Source: Agrypnia vestita (taxonomy: Eukaryota; Arthropoda; Insecta; Trichoptera; Phryganeidae). From it: a stretch of DNA of 64,000 bases. How positions within the stretch are numbered: position 1 is the first letter of the stretch; each line of letters opens with the position of its first letter. Position numbers and translations under genes: made by a program. This document shows, one piece after another, positions 23,943-34,989 of this stretch. A model generated the notes under the pieces. That model made no database searches. It had not been told where the DNA came from and was given only the letters and a program-made list of their open reading frames with translations. The DNA lies in contig JADDOH010000133.1 in NCBI GenBank assembly GCA_016648135.1, positions 496,001-560,000 of the forward strand, given 5' to 3'.

Positions 23943-24241
23943 CCCTTATGTTACTACCCGGGGTACCTGGGTACCCAGTTTTAATTCAAATAATTTTATT
24001 CATAAACGCCATCATCCTTTTGGAAATCCATTATTTAAATTATTTGGAGGGGGGGGGTTAAAGGGAAGACAGACATTGCTCTGAGAAGTAGTGACCTTTT
24101 AAGAAGCTATTTGACCACTGTCTAAACATCAATTTGTGAGATACGAAAAAAAATAATGTATGTGAGAAAGTCCATCCAGGTTGAGTACCTTGGTACTGTG
24201 GTAGCCACTAGTGTGAGAAATTCCGGGTAGTAACATAACGG
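23943..24241. mobile_element. piggyBac-like non-autonomous element in a TTAA site
   Basis: The terminal inverted repeats are CCCTTATGTTACTACCCGG (23943-23961) and its reverse complement with one change (24223-24241), 18 of 19 matching. The left flank is TTAA (23939-23942) and the right flank is ATAA (24242-24245), a TTAA duplication with one later substitution. CCC-initial termini in TTAA are diagnostic of the piggyBac superfamily. Subterminal GGTACCTGGGTACCC and GTACCTTGGTAC add further symmetry. At 299 bp it encodes no transposase; the 66-codon frame here is spurious. Confidence 0.8.
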
Positions 24242-25096
24242 ATAACCTGACTTCCTACATATGTTCTACACTCATGCATATAATATTATACTTGTAAAAA
24301 TTTCCCTCGCATCTAATTATTCATATTCGTTTTTTTTTCATGCTGTACTTAAGCACGTTAATGCAAATAACTTACAGTTTCAATTAATCATGACCAAAAT
24401 TCTACATTGCTGCACTGGCGAGCCTGACACGGCACGCTCGTTGATTTATTAAATTGATAAAAGGTTCACACACACACACTGCTTCAAACAGTCGTTGGTG
24501 AGTTAAATAACGATATTAAAATATCAAATATTACCGCGTCTAATCTCCCGAGCACGTTGCTCGCGATGTACGTTTATCACCCATTAATAAAAAGCAATAA
24601 ATAACGACCGAAAAATGCATCGACCGTAATAGGTAAGGTCGCGCAGCGGTAGTCAACCTTTTTTTTCTTCGGGCCACACATATATGTTTGCTAAGTTACG
24701 CGGGCCGCAACATTATACTGATAAGACGAAAAAAAAATCATATAGAGAAAAACAGTATTAGGGCGCCGACACTTGATTAATCGACAAATATTTTTTTAAC
24801 TATAACAGAATGATAATAATACTTATCCCTTATCAGCATACCAGCTTCAACAATAACAGCAGCTTATATTCCGTACATGAAATTTATTTTCATCTTACCT
24901 GCATATTCAAAATACAATGATGAAAAAAATAAAACTCAAAACTTACTTATGTATCCAAGAGTTTATTTTTGTTTAACATCTTAACAAAAACAATAGATTA
25001 ATAAATGCATACGAAAATATGATTTATGACTACGGGTTTTTACACCTCATTACAGGCGTAACGGGGACGAAATTATAAAAGAAAAAACGTCTAAAA

Positions 25097-25285
25097 TTGT
25101 ACAAACACGATGCATTTAAAATACAATACCAGTTTGTACAAAAAAGTGGAATAAAATTTACAGATTTCAAAACGGCATTACATTACGGCACACTAGAACA
25201 CGAAATTTTACTGACATTAATGGATGAATGTGAAACTAAGACGGCTGAAAAATTACATGACAAACACAAAACGCTCTATGGTTGA
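25097..25285 (+). CDS. Unidentified open frame fragment inside the hAT-like element
   Basis: A 62-codon frame whose first codon is not ATG (TTG at 25097), so a gene start is not implied. The text ('FKIQYQFVQKSGIKFTDF', 'LTLMDECETKTAEKLHD') has normal protein-like composition, charged and non-repetitive, in an otherwise stop-rich AT background, and it stops 9 bp before the foldback arm at 25294. It may be the tail of a transposon protein whose 3' repeat is the foldback, or chance. I do not recognise the family. Confidence 0.3.
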   Translation: MYKHDAFKIQYQFVQKSGIKFTDFKTALHYGTLEHEILLTLMDECETKTAEKLHDKHKTLYG

Positions 25286-25293
25286 AACTATCA

Positions 25294-25518
25294 ATAATTT
25301 ATAGAAATAAACTTTGTTTACACCACTTTTTTATTGAAAAAATCAACATGTTTTAGAGCCCATTGCCCCTCCGTCAGGATACAAATGTATACTAAAAAGT
25401 ATGAATATTATAATGTATATACATATTTTTATCCTGACAAAGGGGCCATGGGCTCTGAAACATGTTGATTTTTTTCAATAAAAAAGTGGCGTAAACAAAG
25501 TTTATTTCTATAAATTAT
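25294..25518. mobile_element. Foldback element with the CTGAC-hairpin-GAAAC motif in both arms (locus 4)
   Basis: Arms of about 87 bp (25294-25380 and 25432-25518) are inverted copies, about 90% identical by eye, around a 50-bp AT-rich centre. Reading outward from the centre each arm gives CCTGAC, an AGGGGC...GGGCTCT hairpin, AAACATGTTGAT, CAATAAAAAAGTGG and AAACAAAGTTTATTTC. The right-arm motif spans 25434-25461; the left-arm equivalent lies at about 25351-25378 on the minus strand. It is embedded in the hAT-like element. Confidence 0.75.
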
Positions 25519-25689
25519 AATTATAATGTCACCACAAAATAATTTTGTTGTGTTTAAAGATTGAAATAACAAATTCGTTCTTAAACCAAAGAAACCGCAG
25601 GTTTTAAAATGACATGTTTGTTTTTTGTTCGCGCGTATTTCAAGATATTCAAATCTTACAATGCCAGATTTTTTTATTCACGTTTCTGA

Positions 25690-26100
25690 CAATAAATGTG
25701 TTTCGGGCCGCGTCGAAAAGCTTGGCGGGCCGCAGGTTGAGTACGGCTGGTCCGACGCAAGGCTCTGTGTAAGTACATTTTGCGCACCCCCCCACCCCCG
25801 CGCGGGTCGCCCGCGGCCAGATCGTGACTCAATGACTGCCGAACGTGACCGCCCTCCCCCCTCCCCCCGCGCCGCGCCATGTGACATCGGAGGGCGGCGG
25901 GAGGAAACCTCGACCGCGCGCTACCGGCGGGGTTTCCCATTTTCGTCGGACCACGAAGCTCTTTTGCATTTATCGTGATTTTCAGCACAGGCCCAAATGA
26001 GCCGGACGTGCAGTCGGCACCGGTCAACGTGGGGCATATTTCGGGAAACCTTCGCCGGTGAGGGATGTGTTTCGCTTTTTTTTAACCCCCCTGTTCGTTT
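25690..26100. other. GC-rich island with C-runs
   Basis: CpG-rich sequence starting at the hAT right end, with CCCCCCCACCCCCGCG (about 25788-25803) and CCCCTCCCCCC runs near 25860 that could form G-quadruplexes on the minus strand. Frames of up to 117 codons are open on both strands because stops are rare in such DNA; none resembles a known protein. Confidence 0.35.
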
Positions 26101-27800
26101 ACGTGGATTTTGTGGGCGATATCGCCCTCGTGTTTGATCAAATTGCAGCTTTTTTTTTTTTACAGAATCTTCTCTCAACCGATCACTATCAAGTTTAGAG
26201 ATGTGCCGGCGAATTACTTTATTGCATCTTCTTTAGTGCATCTTCCCTTCTTCTTTGCACTGTTCCAACTCATTGCCTAGGTAGGCTGTTCTGGTTGGCT
26301 TTTCTCGTTCTCAGGCTGTATCTTCTTCGGTTCTGGGTATCGCTTTCATCCAGGCCCTTTCTCTGTAGGTTTTTGGAGCATTGAGTCATATAACGAAGGG
26401 AACTATTCAACAGTGAGTGAAATAATACAAACATTTAATGGCAACATATAAGACCCATAGTCAAGGATATGCGTACTTTTTTTAAATTACGTTATGAATA
26501 TACATATATGTCAACAATGTGATCCATTGTACGCGACACGGAGTTCGACACATTAAAATAAATACTCACTTAATCTTTTCTGCCACAAAGTTTTAGTATT
26601 ATTTTATTTGTTTTATTAATCGGCGAAAGCCGATTGCTTTTCACAGATCCTATATTCCACAGAGTGGCTGAAAAATTATACGCATATTATGTGAAAATTT
26701 CAATCTTCACACATAATACCTATTAAATATTAAAAGGAAGAGACTTGAAATTTCGCTTTATCTTTTAGAATGCCTGGGTGCATAAGATATCAGAGTTCAC
26801 TCAGAATTAATTAATATTAAACATGCAAAGGCGTAGAAATAACTTATTTGTGTGTTTCTATTCATTTATGTAGTGGGTACATTTTTTTTTCTAAACCAAA
26901 GTTATCCCGAGATAATAGAAATCTAATTTCAACATAACCTTGATTTATCGAAATGATCATTTTTTTCCGACGCCTAATGTCAAAGTTGAATCTGCCGAAA
27001 AAATGAATAACCTCGAAATCGAAACATTTTTCTTTCCAACTTCCTGTTACACGTTTCCGTCGTCGCATTCACGAAATTAGTCCCGTTAACCGAGCGTGGA
27101 GATGTTACACATCAATAATATAAAGAAATAAAAAATAAACAACCACTCGAGTAATTTTTCAACCGGAATCGAAACTCGCTACAAAAACATACGTTGTGAG
27201 ATGTTTCTAAAAGCACGACGACGTACATAACGTAAAGTAGGAAGACCAAAGTGAAAAAGTGTGCGGTCTCGCAGATCCGCGGTCTGATAGGCGCCGGCCG
27301 GCGGTAATGCGGCGGGGGGCGGTTGTCTTTATAGGCGGATCTGGCCCTTTTTTTGCGGGTCGTAACGTTTTCATGGAGCGTAGCCGGTAACAAATGTTGA
27401 CTACTCGTGACAAGCGAATGTATAGCGATGTGTCATTTCCTTATTCCGCGCCCGTAGGAAGCAGACATAAAAGGACTCCAACGTTTCAACGAATTTTCGC
27501 AAACAAGATCCAATCCACGCGAGATAATTCAGTTTTTATGGCGCGTTTATAATTTTTTTTTAATATAAATGAATAAAGAATGGCAGTAGAAATAATTCAG
27601 ATTTTACAAAGACGAGGGGTAAAGATACATCTTTACATAATTTTTAAATTATTTTTATATATTACAAATACCTGTACCAATTTTTAATTATTATTATATT
27701 ACAGATGTACCAATTGATCACTCGTACCGTAAAAACTATATTACATAAAAAAAATTTAACCATGCTGGTATATAAATGTACTGAAAACTAAGAAATAAAT
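26100..27800. other. Mostly AT-rich DNA without recognisable genes
   Basis: Nothing coding that I can support. A GC-richer patch at 27230-27420 precedes GCAGACATAAAAGGACTCC near 27462, which looks TATA-like but has no gene downstream. Confidence 0.35.
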
Positions 27801-27814
27801 TATCGGCCAAATTT

Positions 27815-27985
27815 TTTTACCTCACTCCAAATAAAACGTGAATTAGAAAATTCTTGCTGATGAAGGGAAAGCGCCCACGTTTTTAGTTTTAATACTACCC
27901 AGCGTACAAAATCACTTCGGTAAGAAACTAGCGAAATCTTTTGGTGAACTCATTAACTAATTTCCCATATAAAACATTGATTAAT
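27815..27985 (-). repeat. Dispersed repeat family E, copy 2
   Basis: The inverse of 17036-17205: CCTCACTCCAAATAAAA, an AAGCGCCCACG block, then ACCCAGCGTACAAAATCAC, TAAGAAACTAGCG and CTTTTGGTGAACTC. Confidence 0.65.
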
Positions 27986-28019
27986 TAATTAATAAATTTA
28001 ATAATTTATATATTGTCAT

Positions 28020-28120
28020 CGAGAATACGTCTATGTGCAAAATTTCAGATCGATTGGACATTGGGAAGCGGATGAAATTTCGATTATAAGATTCCGTCTA
28101 GACAAACAGGCGAAGCTAAT
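28020..28120 (+). repeat. Retroelement 3' end-like fragment
   Basis: TGTGCAAAATTTCAGATCGA, TTGGGAAGCGG, AAGATTCCGTCTAGACAAAC and AACTAATATAAACGCG-like text resemble a 3' end often seen in moth genomic repeats. This is recalled, not verified. Confidence 0.35.
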
Positions 28121-28659
28121 ATAAACGCGGTAAAAGGGTTTTTGTAACATAGTCTACTCTTGAAATCAACGACTTAAATAAACTGTTATATTAAAGTATC
28201 GTATCAATAATTTTACTTATGTAGAGGAATTAAGAGTATTTAGCAAAATTGTCCTTCAAACATTTGAATTAAAATCAAAATTAAGGGTTGGATCTGTACG
28301 TACAGATCATGGAGGAGAGAAAGACAATAGGTATAGATACTTATATTTAAATATCACTATTTAAGCATAGGATAATAAAAATTGTAAAATAAAAACAATG
28401 CTTTTTTATGAATTTGTCGAAAATTATAAAAATGACTATTTAACATGCTCATTGATTCTGCCTAAAGCATCAATTTATAAATCAGGACATCTTGAAAATC
28501 CCAACTAAATCATCTTTGAAAGCGTTACTGTCAAATCAATTCTTCGAGTACATTACTCGGTGTCATTTTTTCAAAATATAACATACTAATAATGATAGGT
28601 AATACTATGAATTTCAATATTTTAATTACAAAACGCCGTAAAGTATTCAGCTTTTAACA

Positions 28660-29060
28660 GAATATGGAGGACCATAACAATGTGGGTTGGATGCCGTTTG
28701 CAGAATTACGGCCATTTGCCGAGCTCATTTAGGGGGCCGCGGTGAGTAAATCGGCGAGGCAATGTAAAGTAATGTCGCGATAAAAAATGTCCTGCGACGC
28801 CAGAAATATCGCGTCATTACGGCAGAGGTTGAACAATGTGAACGACATCATATTCACGTTTCGTCATATTCCTCGAGAAAATATTTTCACGACATGATGA
28901 ATAGCTGCAGTTTAAAGCGTTAACCCTTCCCACGCCATGCGGTATAACACACGTCCACCTAACCTTAAATCAAACCTGCAATATTGCCGCAAGTTCCAGC
29001 AATATAAAATCCACTAGGAAGCAATTGGCGAAGCCGATTTAAGCCGTGGTCAGTTTTGCC
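28660..29060. other. GC-richer low-copy island
   Basis: Unique-looking, complex DNA (GCCATTTGCCGAGCTCATTT, GCGATAAAAAATGTCCTGCG, ATATCGCGTCATTACGGC) without open frames of note. Candidate conserved non-coding element. Confidence 0.3.
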
Positions 29061-29217
29061 GTAAAAATATTATTACTTTTAATACCAGGAAGGGAATATG
29101 CACAAATAGCAGATATTCCCTGTGTATCTGTTTAGTGATCGTTTCACCGTTAATTTGTTCGATTAGTTTGTTTTAGTGTGCAATATTTAATTTAATTATA
29201 TAGTTTGTTAATGTATC

Positions 29218-29607
29218 GTCTTGATCGTAGAATAACGACGCATGTGATTTTTCTCAAGTTTGCAGGAGAGCAGTTTGAAGTTTTATTTACATAAAGACAC
29301 TTTATGTCATATCTCGATAACTACAAAACATTTTCCTTTGAAACTTGGGTTAGCTATTTAAAGTTGATACCTTTCAAACCTCAAATATAGTCAACGCAGT
29401 ACAACGACGTTTTTACACATGCTGCATTGTTCTACGATCGCAAATCAGAACCGTCGTTATACCCACTTCGTATAACGACGGTTAAATTAATGAGAAAAAT
29501 TACACTTTTTATGTACCATTAGATGGCTTCTTTTTTTTCACTTTTTAACGATCCAAAAAAGTCAATAAGGAATTTTTTGCACAACCGTCATTGGTCTACG
29601 ATCATGA
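29218..29607. mobile_element. Non-autonomous element with a repeated TGATCGTAGA terminus
   Basis: GTCTTGATCGTAGAATAACG (29218-29237) recurs inverted at 29427-29442 (GCATTGTTCTACGATC) and at the right end (29585-29606, CGTCATTGGTCTACGATCAT). A perfect 14-bp hairpin lies inside (29449-29483). The set behaves like a miniature transposon with one internal terminus; no target duplication was resolved. Confidence 0.5.
29449..29483. repeat. Perfect 14-bp hairpin
   Basis: AACCGTCGTTATAC (29449-29462), loop CCACTTC, GTATAACGACGGTT (29470-29483). Confidence 0.85.
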
Positions 29608-29639
29608 CGGTATCTTTGAGTTTATTATCATTTTAAGCA

Positions 29640-32200
29640 TATGCAAACATTTTTGTATGTATATATAATGTGTATGTATATGCATTTGCGTGTGTATTTT
29701 TGTGTAAAATTACACAAGTAATGTACAGTGTGTTTTCTATAATACATACAAGATCTATATTATTGTACAAGGTTTAAAAACTGTTGAAATAAATAAATAA
29801 AAATATAATTAAGTATCAGTTTTCTGTATATAGGTACAACCGATCACCGCAAATACAAAAATTCCTGATCTTAAAGCAAATTTCTTCTACCCTGACCTAG
29901 TGCAATCAATAATTGAAATGCAACTCTCAATTAACACGCGCATCTATGTATATATCTAATCGTACAGTAAGATACATTAACAATATTTAAATAAAACAAA
30001 ATATGGTATTAACATCGATGTATCACATAATCTGAATCGATCGCAGTTGCCGATACACTGATATTTTAATATGTACGCAATAATTAATATTGGATATTAT
30101 TTAGAGACCCAAATGGTTTTGTCAATTTGCAATACTATTACGATCAAATCCCATATGTAATAAATAATACAAAATTATTCATTTTCAGAACCATACATAC
30201 TACCTAATACAAAATTTCGCAATCCTTTTAGGTACCTAATATTGCTATATTTTAATACCAGGTAATACAGGTATTAATTGAAATTCAGGTATACCCTGTC
30301 TAGTCTCGCTCATCGAGATCCCTAGCAAACATATTTTGTACATAGCATTATGTAGATACGAAATACGGGCAAAATTTGATAAATTTTCGATTGCGAGAAC
30401 GGCGATTATTTATATAAATTATAATAAAATGATATATTGAAAATGTTATGAAATTCTACGATTAAAACATTAAACTTCCGTATCAGCAGAGTTGAGGATT
30501 GACAACATGAAAACAGAGGCCTACCACATTTGTTTTACCAAATATAGTACGTATTCTGAGTAAATTATAAAAAGTAGGTAATAAAGTAAGACCATAAAAC
30601 CCGGAGAATAAAAACAGCCTGTCGGCTCTTGACCTAATCGCCCGTTTCTAAGGGTTTTTTTCACCCTCGGATAAAAGCGGGTCAATTAAATAAATGTATC
30701 TACCACAGTGCAACTCGTGAGGTCGTGCCCGCCGCATCGTTAAACCGTAGTTAGATTGGAGTTTCTTAATATACGCTAAGCTTATCAAGTGGTCAATTTC
30801 TCTACTTCCACAGCGCAAACTGGGTTACTCCACTCTTCGCAATCCTGGGCTTTGTTTAAAATGACGTGTAAAGTGGCTCCGGTCATCTCTCGGACTTTGA
30901 TATGTGGTGGTCGGGAGCTACCGCGGACTCTAGCCGTGCGCAACAACCATTTCGGCTAATCAGGTTGAAAATAGAGTCTATGCACCGTGCTGTTTTCCGC
31001 TCGTCGAATCGATCACATTCTGACGATCGCACAAGCCTGTAAAAGTAATATTCCTATTCGCAACCCAATCTGTAAAGATTATTCCAATAAATCTCAACAT
31101 CAAACAGTGAGTATCACATTTGCTTTGCTGAATACTTTCATTCACGCTTTCACATTTGCGAACACACACACTGAACACGAAAAAATTCTCCCGAACGGGT
31201 GAGAATTCATTTTCTCTCCTCACAATCAAACCGCCAAATTTATTGAAGAACGACCTCTTGCCATCCGTCCTTGTACTTTCCCAGTGATATTCGATTTCTC
31301 AAGATAACCTCCTTCTTTTCTAGCGATATGCCTAAAACATATTACATTTTTTTCCAGCATATTTTGGAAATCTCCTTTTTTAAGAAAAGAGGTATTTGTT
31401 CGTCTCGTACCCCACGGTGTTCTTCTTTTTTCTGTTTTCTTATTTTTATTTCTGTCATTCTCAGGGTCCAGGATTCGAATCCAATCTAGCTATGCAGGGC
31501 ACCACGGATTTAACCAACCAGACTTTTATATCCCTTAAAACAAAGCGATTCTTCGAAATTTTAGTCAGCTTCAACATAGCACCAATAACCTCATCTTCGC
31601 AACCTCCATTTCAGATTGGATGACCAGTAATCGTAAGTAAACCTTATATTTTAGCTTGAACGTGAAAAACGTACAGTTTTGATATCAGTCAGTACCCGTA
31701 GCCTCAGTCCAGGTTTCATGCTTTCGACGCACATCGTCAACGTGAGCAGTCCAACAATTAATAACAAAAAACACAAATTCGCTAAACTCTCTACAAATTA
31801 TTAAAAACTTATGATCAATCATCGATCGCCCTCTCAAATTTAGTCATCACATAGATAACTTCCAAAGAATTTCACAATATTAATTACCAATTACGCTCAC
31901 CAGAAGTTTACTGAGATTCTCATCAATAATCTTGTTAGTCGAAGTTCACAACTATAGTAAGAGAAAACTAGCGAAAAAAAAAATCCAAAAAAGTTTCATA
32001 AATCTCTGCTGACAAGGCTGAGTGATTCTCTTGATATATAAGACAAGTGACTCGAAAGCTTTCGCTTCGTCTCTTTAGAAAAATACGAAAATTCGCTATA
32101 CTAATGACACTATAATAAATTGGATACAAATACTTTCACAAATTAAATTCCATGTCTGATCATCGAGATCTCCAACTCTATTTTATACCAAATTTCACAA
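29640..32200. other. AT-rich DNA with one GC-richer patch
   Basis: No supported genes. 30600-30970 is GC-richer and complex (CGCCCGTTTCTAAGGG, AAAGCGGGTC). Overlapping frames at 30978-31229 on both strands have no recognisable content. Confidence 0.35.
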
Positions 32201-32228
32201 TACCGGCCAAAGCTAATTCTATGCTTTA

Positions 32229-32397
32229 CCTACCTAAAATGCCTAATTTTTATATTGAGACTTCTTCCGTCAACACTAACTTTTTAAAACAGTTTAAAAG
32301 CGAGCTAACCAAACCTAACCTACCTACCTTAAATGCTTAATTATTATATCGAGATTTCTTCCGTCAACACTAACTTTTTAAAACAGTTTAAAAGCGA
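32229..32397 (+). repeat. Tandem duplication, period about 94 bp
   Basis: The unit from CCTACCT(A/T)AAATG to TTTAAAAGCGA occurs at 32229-32303 and 32323-32397, with identical CTTCCGTCAACACTAAC then TTTTTAAAACAG. A CTAACCAAACCTAACC spacer lies between the copies. Confidence 0.85.
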
Positions 32398-33262
32398 AAT
32401 TGTAATATATTTGTTTGATAGATGTCTGAATGCTTACCATACAATGGAAATGAAGAAAACACTAACTACCAAAAATATAGGTACAGATACTATAAGCCTT
32501 CGCCAATACGTTAAATACTGCACTTAAGTCTGGTTAATTTCCTAGTTATATAGGAATGAATATCGCATAAGTATTAAATGCGGCGTAATTTTTTATATGA
32601 GTAAGGCACTAAACGCCATGATTATTTTATAGTTTAATTATTAAATGACTTTCTCATGTGAGGTGGAAAACGTGAGTAAAATAGCACATAAAGAGCGAAA
32701 AGGGCTGTATTCGCTTTTTATCCTGTATCTTGAAATGAACATTCTGGCACTTACTGCTTTTTTCATTACCTGTATTCAGTTCTCAATCGACAATTACATT
32801 TTTTTTTGGATTTACCTTCTTTTCAGCCGTGTAATCTGAACATTTATTCTCCCTTATAGTGTGCTTTAAATTTTATATCTCAAAAATTGTCAGATGATAC
32901 GAGTATAATACAATAATATGTTTATGTAAGACTATATATTAAGGTCGTTAAGGGCCTGTTAATGTCTCCTTATAAAACAGTAAAAAAACATTTAATAAAT
33001 TTATCCAGCGCAGAGTAATTCGGCAGTTTATCCGATGGTAATGTAACAGCAATTAGGGCGGTACTCATTTTAATATAACACGCTGTAGGGAATATTTAAC
33101 AAGCAAGCAAGGTTCATAATTAAAACATAAAGAAAATGCACGGAGTATTATACTAATCCTCAATAAAAATATTTGATTTTTATTTGTTTTATCTCTACAT
33201 CAAAAAGATTTTTTATAATGTTATTAATGTTTAATATTTAAAGCATTAACTTTGTGGTTGGA

Positions 33263-33863
33263 CATTATAACAGAGTGTTAGTTAAATTTGTATAAACCAC
33301 TACCAGATTTTAGGTCTACCGGTTTCGAGACGTGCCGTCTCTTCGTCAGGAACAACACTACACTACTATGTTCACAAAACTAAGCACCAGAACCATAGTA
33401 CTGTTAACTTTTCACCAATACTTATCACACACCACAGATTTTAGGTCTACCGGTTTCGAGACGTACCCGTCTCTTCATCAGGAACAACACTACACTACTA
33501 TGTTCACAACACTAAGCACCAGAACCTACTGTTAACTTTTCACCAATATTTATCACACGCGTGTTAATCTTGTCAAGGACAAGCATGCACTAACTACCCT
33601 ATCAAACAATCAGGAATCTACGAGGGAGAGTGAGCGAGAGGGGACGTGGTCTAATGCTTGTCCTTGACAAGATTAACACGCATGTGATAATCTTGTCAAT
33701 ATTGGTGAAAAGTTAACAATACTATGATTGTGGTGTAGTGTTGTAAACATAGTAGTGTAGTGTTGGTCCTGACGAAGAGACGGATACGTCTCGAAACCGG
33801 TAGACCTAAAATCTGGTAGTGGTTTATACAAATTTAACTAACACTGTTAATTATTTTATAATG
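33263..33863. mobile_element. Long foldback element carrying three hammerhead-like motifs
   Basis: The outer ends share CATTATAA (33263-33270) and its inverse (about 33857-33863), then AGTGTTAGTTAAATTTG and TATAAACCACTACCAGATTT. The left arm contains an internal tandem duplication, period about 131 bp, so it is longer than the right arm (about 33655-33845). Inner ends pair as GTTAATCTTGTCAAGGACAA with its inverse, leaving a 65-base loop that holds GAGGGAGAGTGAGCGAGAGG. Each motif copy has CTGA(C/T)GA, a 6-bp GAGACG/CGTCTC stem with a 3-5 base loop, and GAAACCGGT. They lie at 33322-33349 (-), 33453-33481 (-) and 33769-33797 (+). Confidence 0.8.
33769..33806 (+). ncRNA. Hammerhead-ribozyme-like motif
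   Basis: GGTC (33765-33768) can pair with GACC (33803-33806) as stem I. CTGACGA (33769-33775) is followed by an extra A (33776). Stem II is GAGACG (33777-33782) with CGTCTC (33787-33792) over loop GATA, then GAAA (33793-33796). ACCGGT (33796-33801) is self-complementary, so stem III would be too short in one molecule but could form in a dimer; A33802 would be the cleavage-site H. The extra A is not canonical, so catalysis is unproven. Confidence 0.45.
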
Positions 33864-34989
33864 GGAATGATGACAAGGAATATGTGCTACATCAAAATAA
33901 TTACATTTAAAACAATCACACCCAGCATTAAATGTAGCTTCTTTATCTGCCTTCAACACAACTTTTTTTGTATTCCTGGGACTATAATGTTCATTAAGGG
34001 ACTTCCGATAAAGACATAATGAAAATAAACATGTTATATTAACTGAAGAATAAAATACCTGACTAGACGTATCTAACAAAAAAAAGACGAGGTCGAATTC
34101 CGAAAATAAAGAGGGAAAAAAAGGAAGTTAAGAAAAATCATTAAATTAGTGTAGGTCTCCAAACATGGGGAGAATAAAGTTCATATTGGAAAGTTCGACA
34201 AACACAACCGTGGTGACCATATTAATAAGTTCGGCAGTGAGATCTTCATAAAATCGACAGGAAAATGAATTGTGATAAACTCAAAAGCCGTAACAAGCAA
34301 TGGGCGACTAACGGATAATGGATGAAGGTGAAATAATCCAATAATCTTCCTTCTAAGAAAATACACGAGATAAAAAATCGTTAATTGTTTACAACTACGT
34401 GCGACTAACTTATTATCTAGAAAATGTAGAACATATAATTTTTTAACGAGACATTAACAGTACCAAATATATACGACAATATATTACTTATTTCAAATGC
34501 GATCCAATATCCCAATCATGAGTGTCTTCGGCCTGCTTTAGCAACATTCAAAGTGTCAATGCGATCATGCACCAAATAGTTACATGACATGCACAGCGAT
34601 AAGGCATGTTACAGAGCAGGTGACGAACAAGCGAACATAATTTAATTGCTAACAATTATTGCCACAGAACAACATGAACATCGCAAAATTTAAGGACGAT
34701 TTTTGAGGTTTTTATGCATAAAATAATTATCAAAAATAAATAATTAATTTTGATATTTTATATCCTGGCGGTTCAGATTATATCTGAACAAAGTAATATT
34801 TTAGTATAGTACGTCTTACCTCGCATAACCACTTTTGCGGAACCCACTGTGGGAAGCTATGATTATTTCTAATATAAGATTATTTATATCAAAACGTACA
34901 TAGTTATGATATTCGTTAAAATAAAATAATAATATTTAACTAATCAGACTTTTGTTATAAAAAAAAGCTTTCCTAAAAGAACAGCGTTA

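Larger units (their letters stand above)
24644..25749. mobile_element. hAT-like non-autonomous element, 1.1 kb
   Basis: The left end CAGCGGTAGTCAACCT (24644-24659) and the right end, reverse-complemented, CAGCCGTACTCAACCT (25734-25749) match at 14 of 16. Both continue into CGGGCC blocks (TTCGGGCCACAC and GGCGGGCCGCAGG). CAGNGGT-TCAACCT is the classic hAT terminus. Flanks AGGTCGCG and GTCCGACG are similar but not a clean 8-bp duplication. The interior carries an unidentified open frame (25097-25285) and a complete foldback element (25294-25518). Confidence 0.65.

Noticed and set aside
25625..26027. Overlapping 117-codon frames on both strands in the 25.7-26.0 kb GC-rich island
   Set aside because: Stops are rare in GC-rich sequence. 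The plus and minus frames overlap almost entirely, and the products are low-complexity and rich in Arg, Gly and Pro.
27420..27560. Promoter suggested by CATAAAAGG near 27467
   Set aside because: No gene, initiator or open frame follows within reach, and AT-rich DNA gives many such matches.
31271..31623. Overlapping 72- and 75-codon frames rich in Phe, Ser and Ile
   Set aside because: Composition reflects a T-rich strand, and neither frame has domain-like content.
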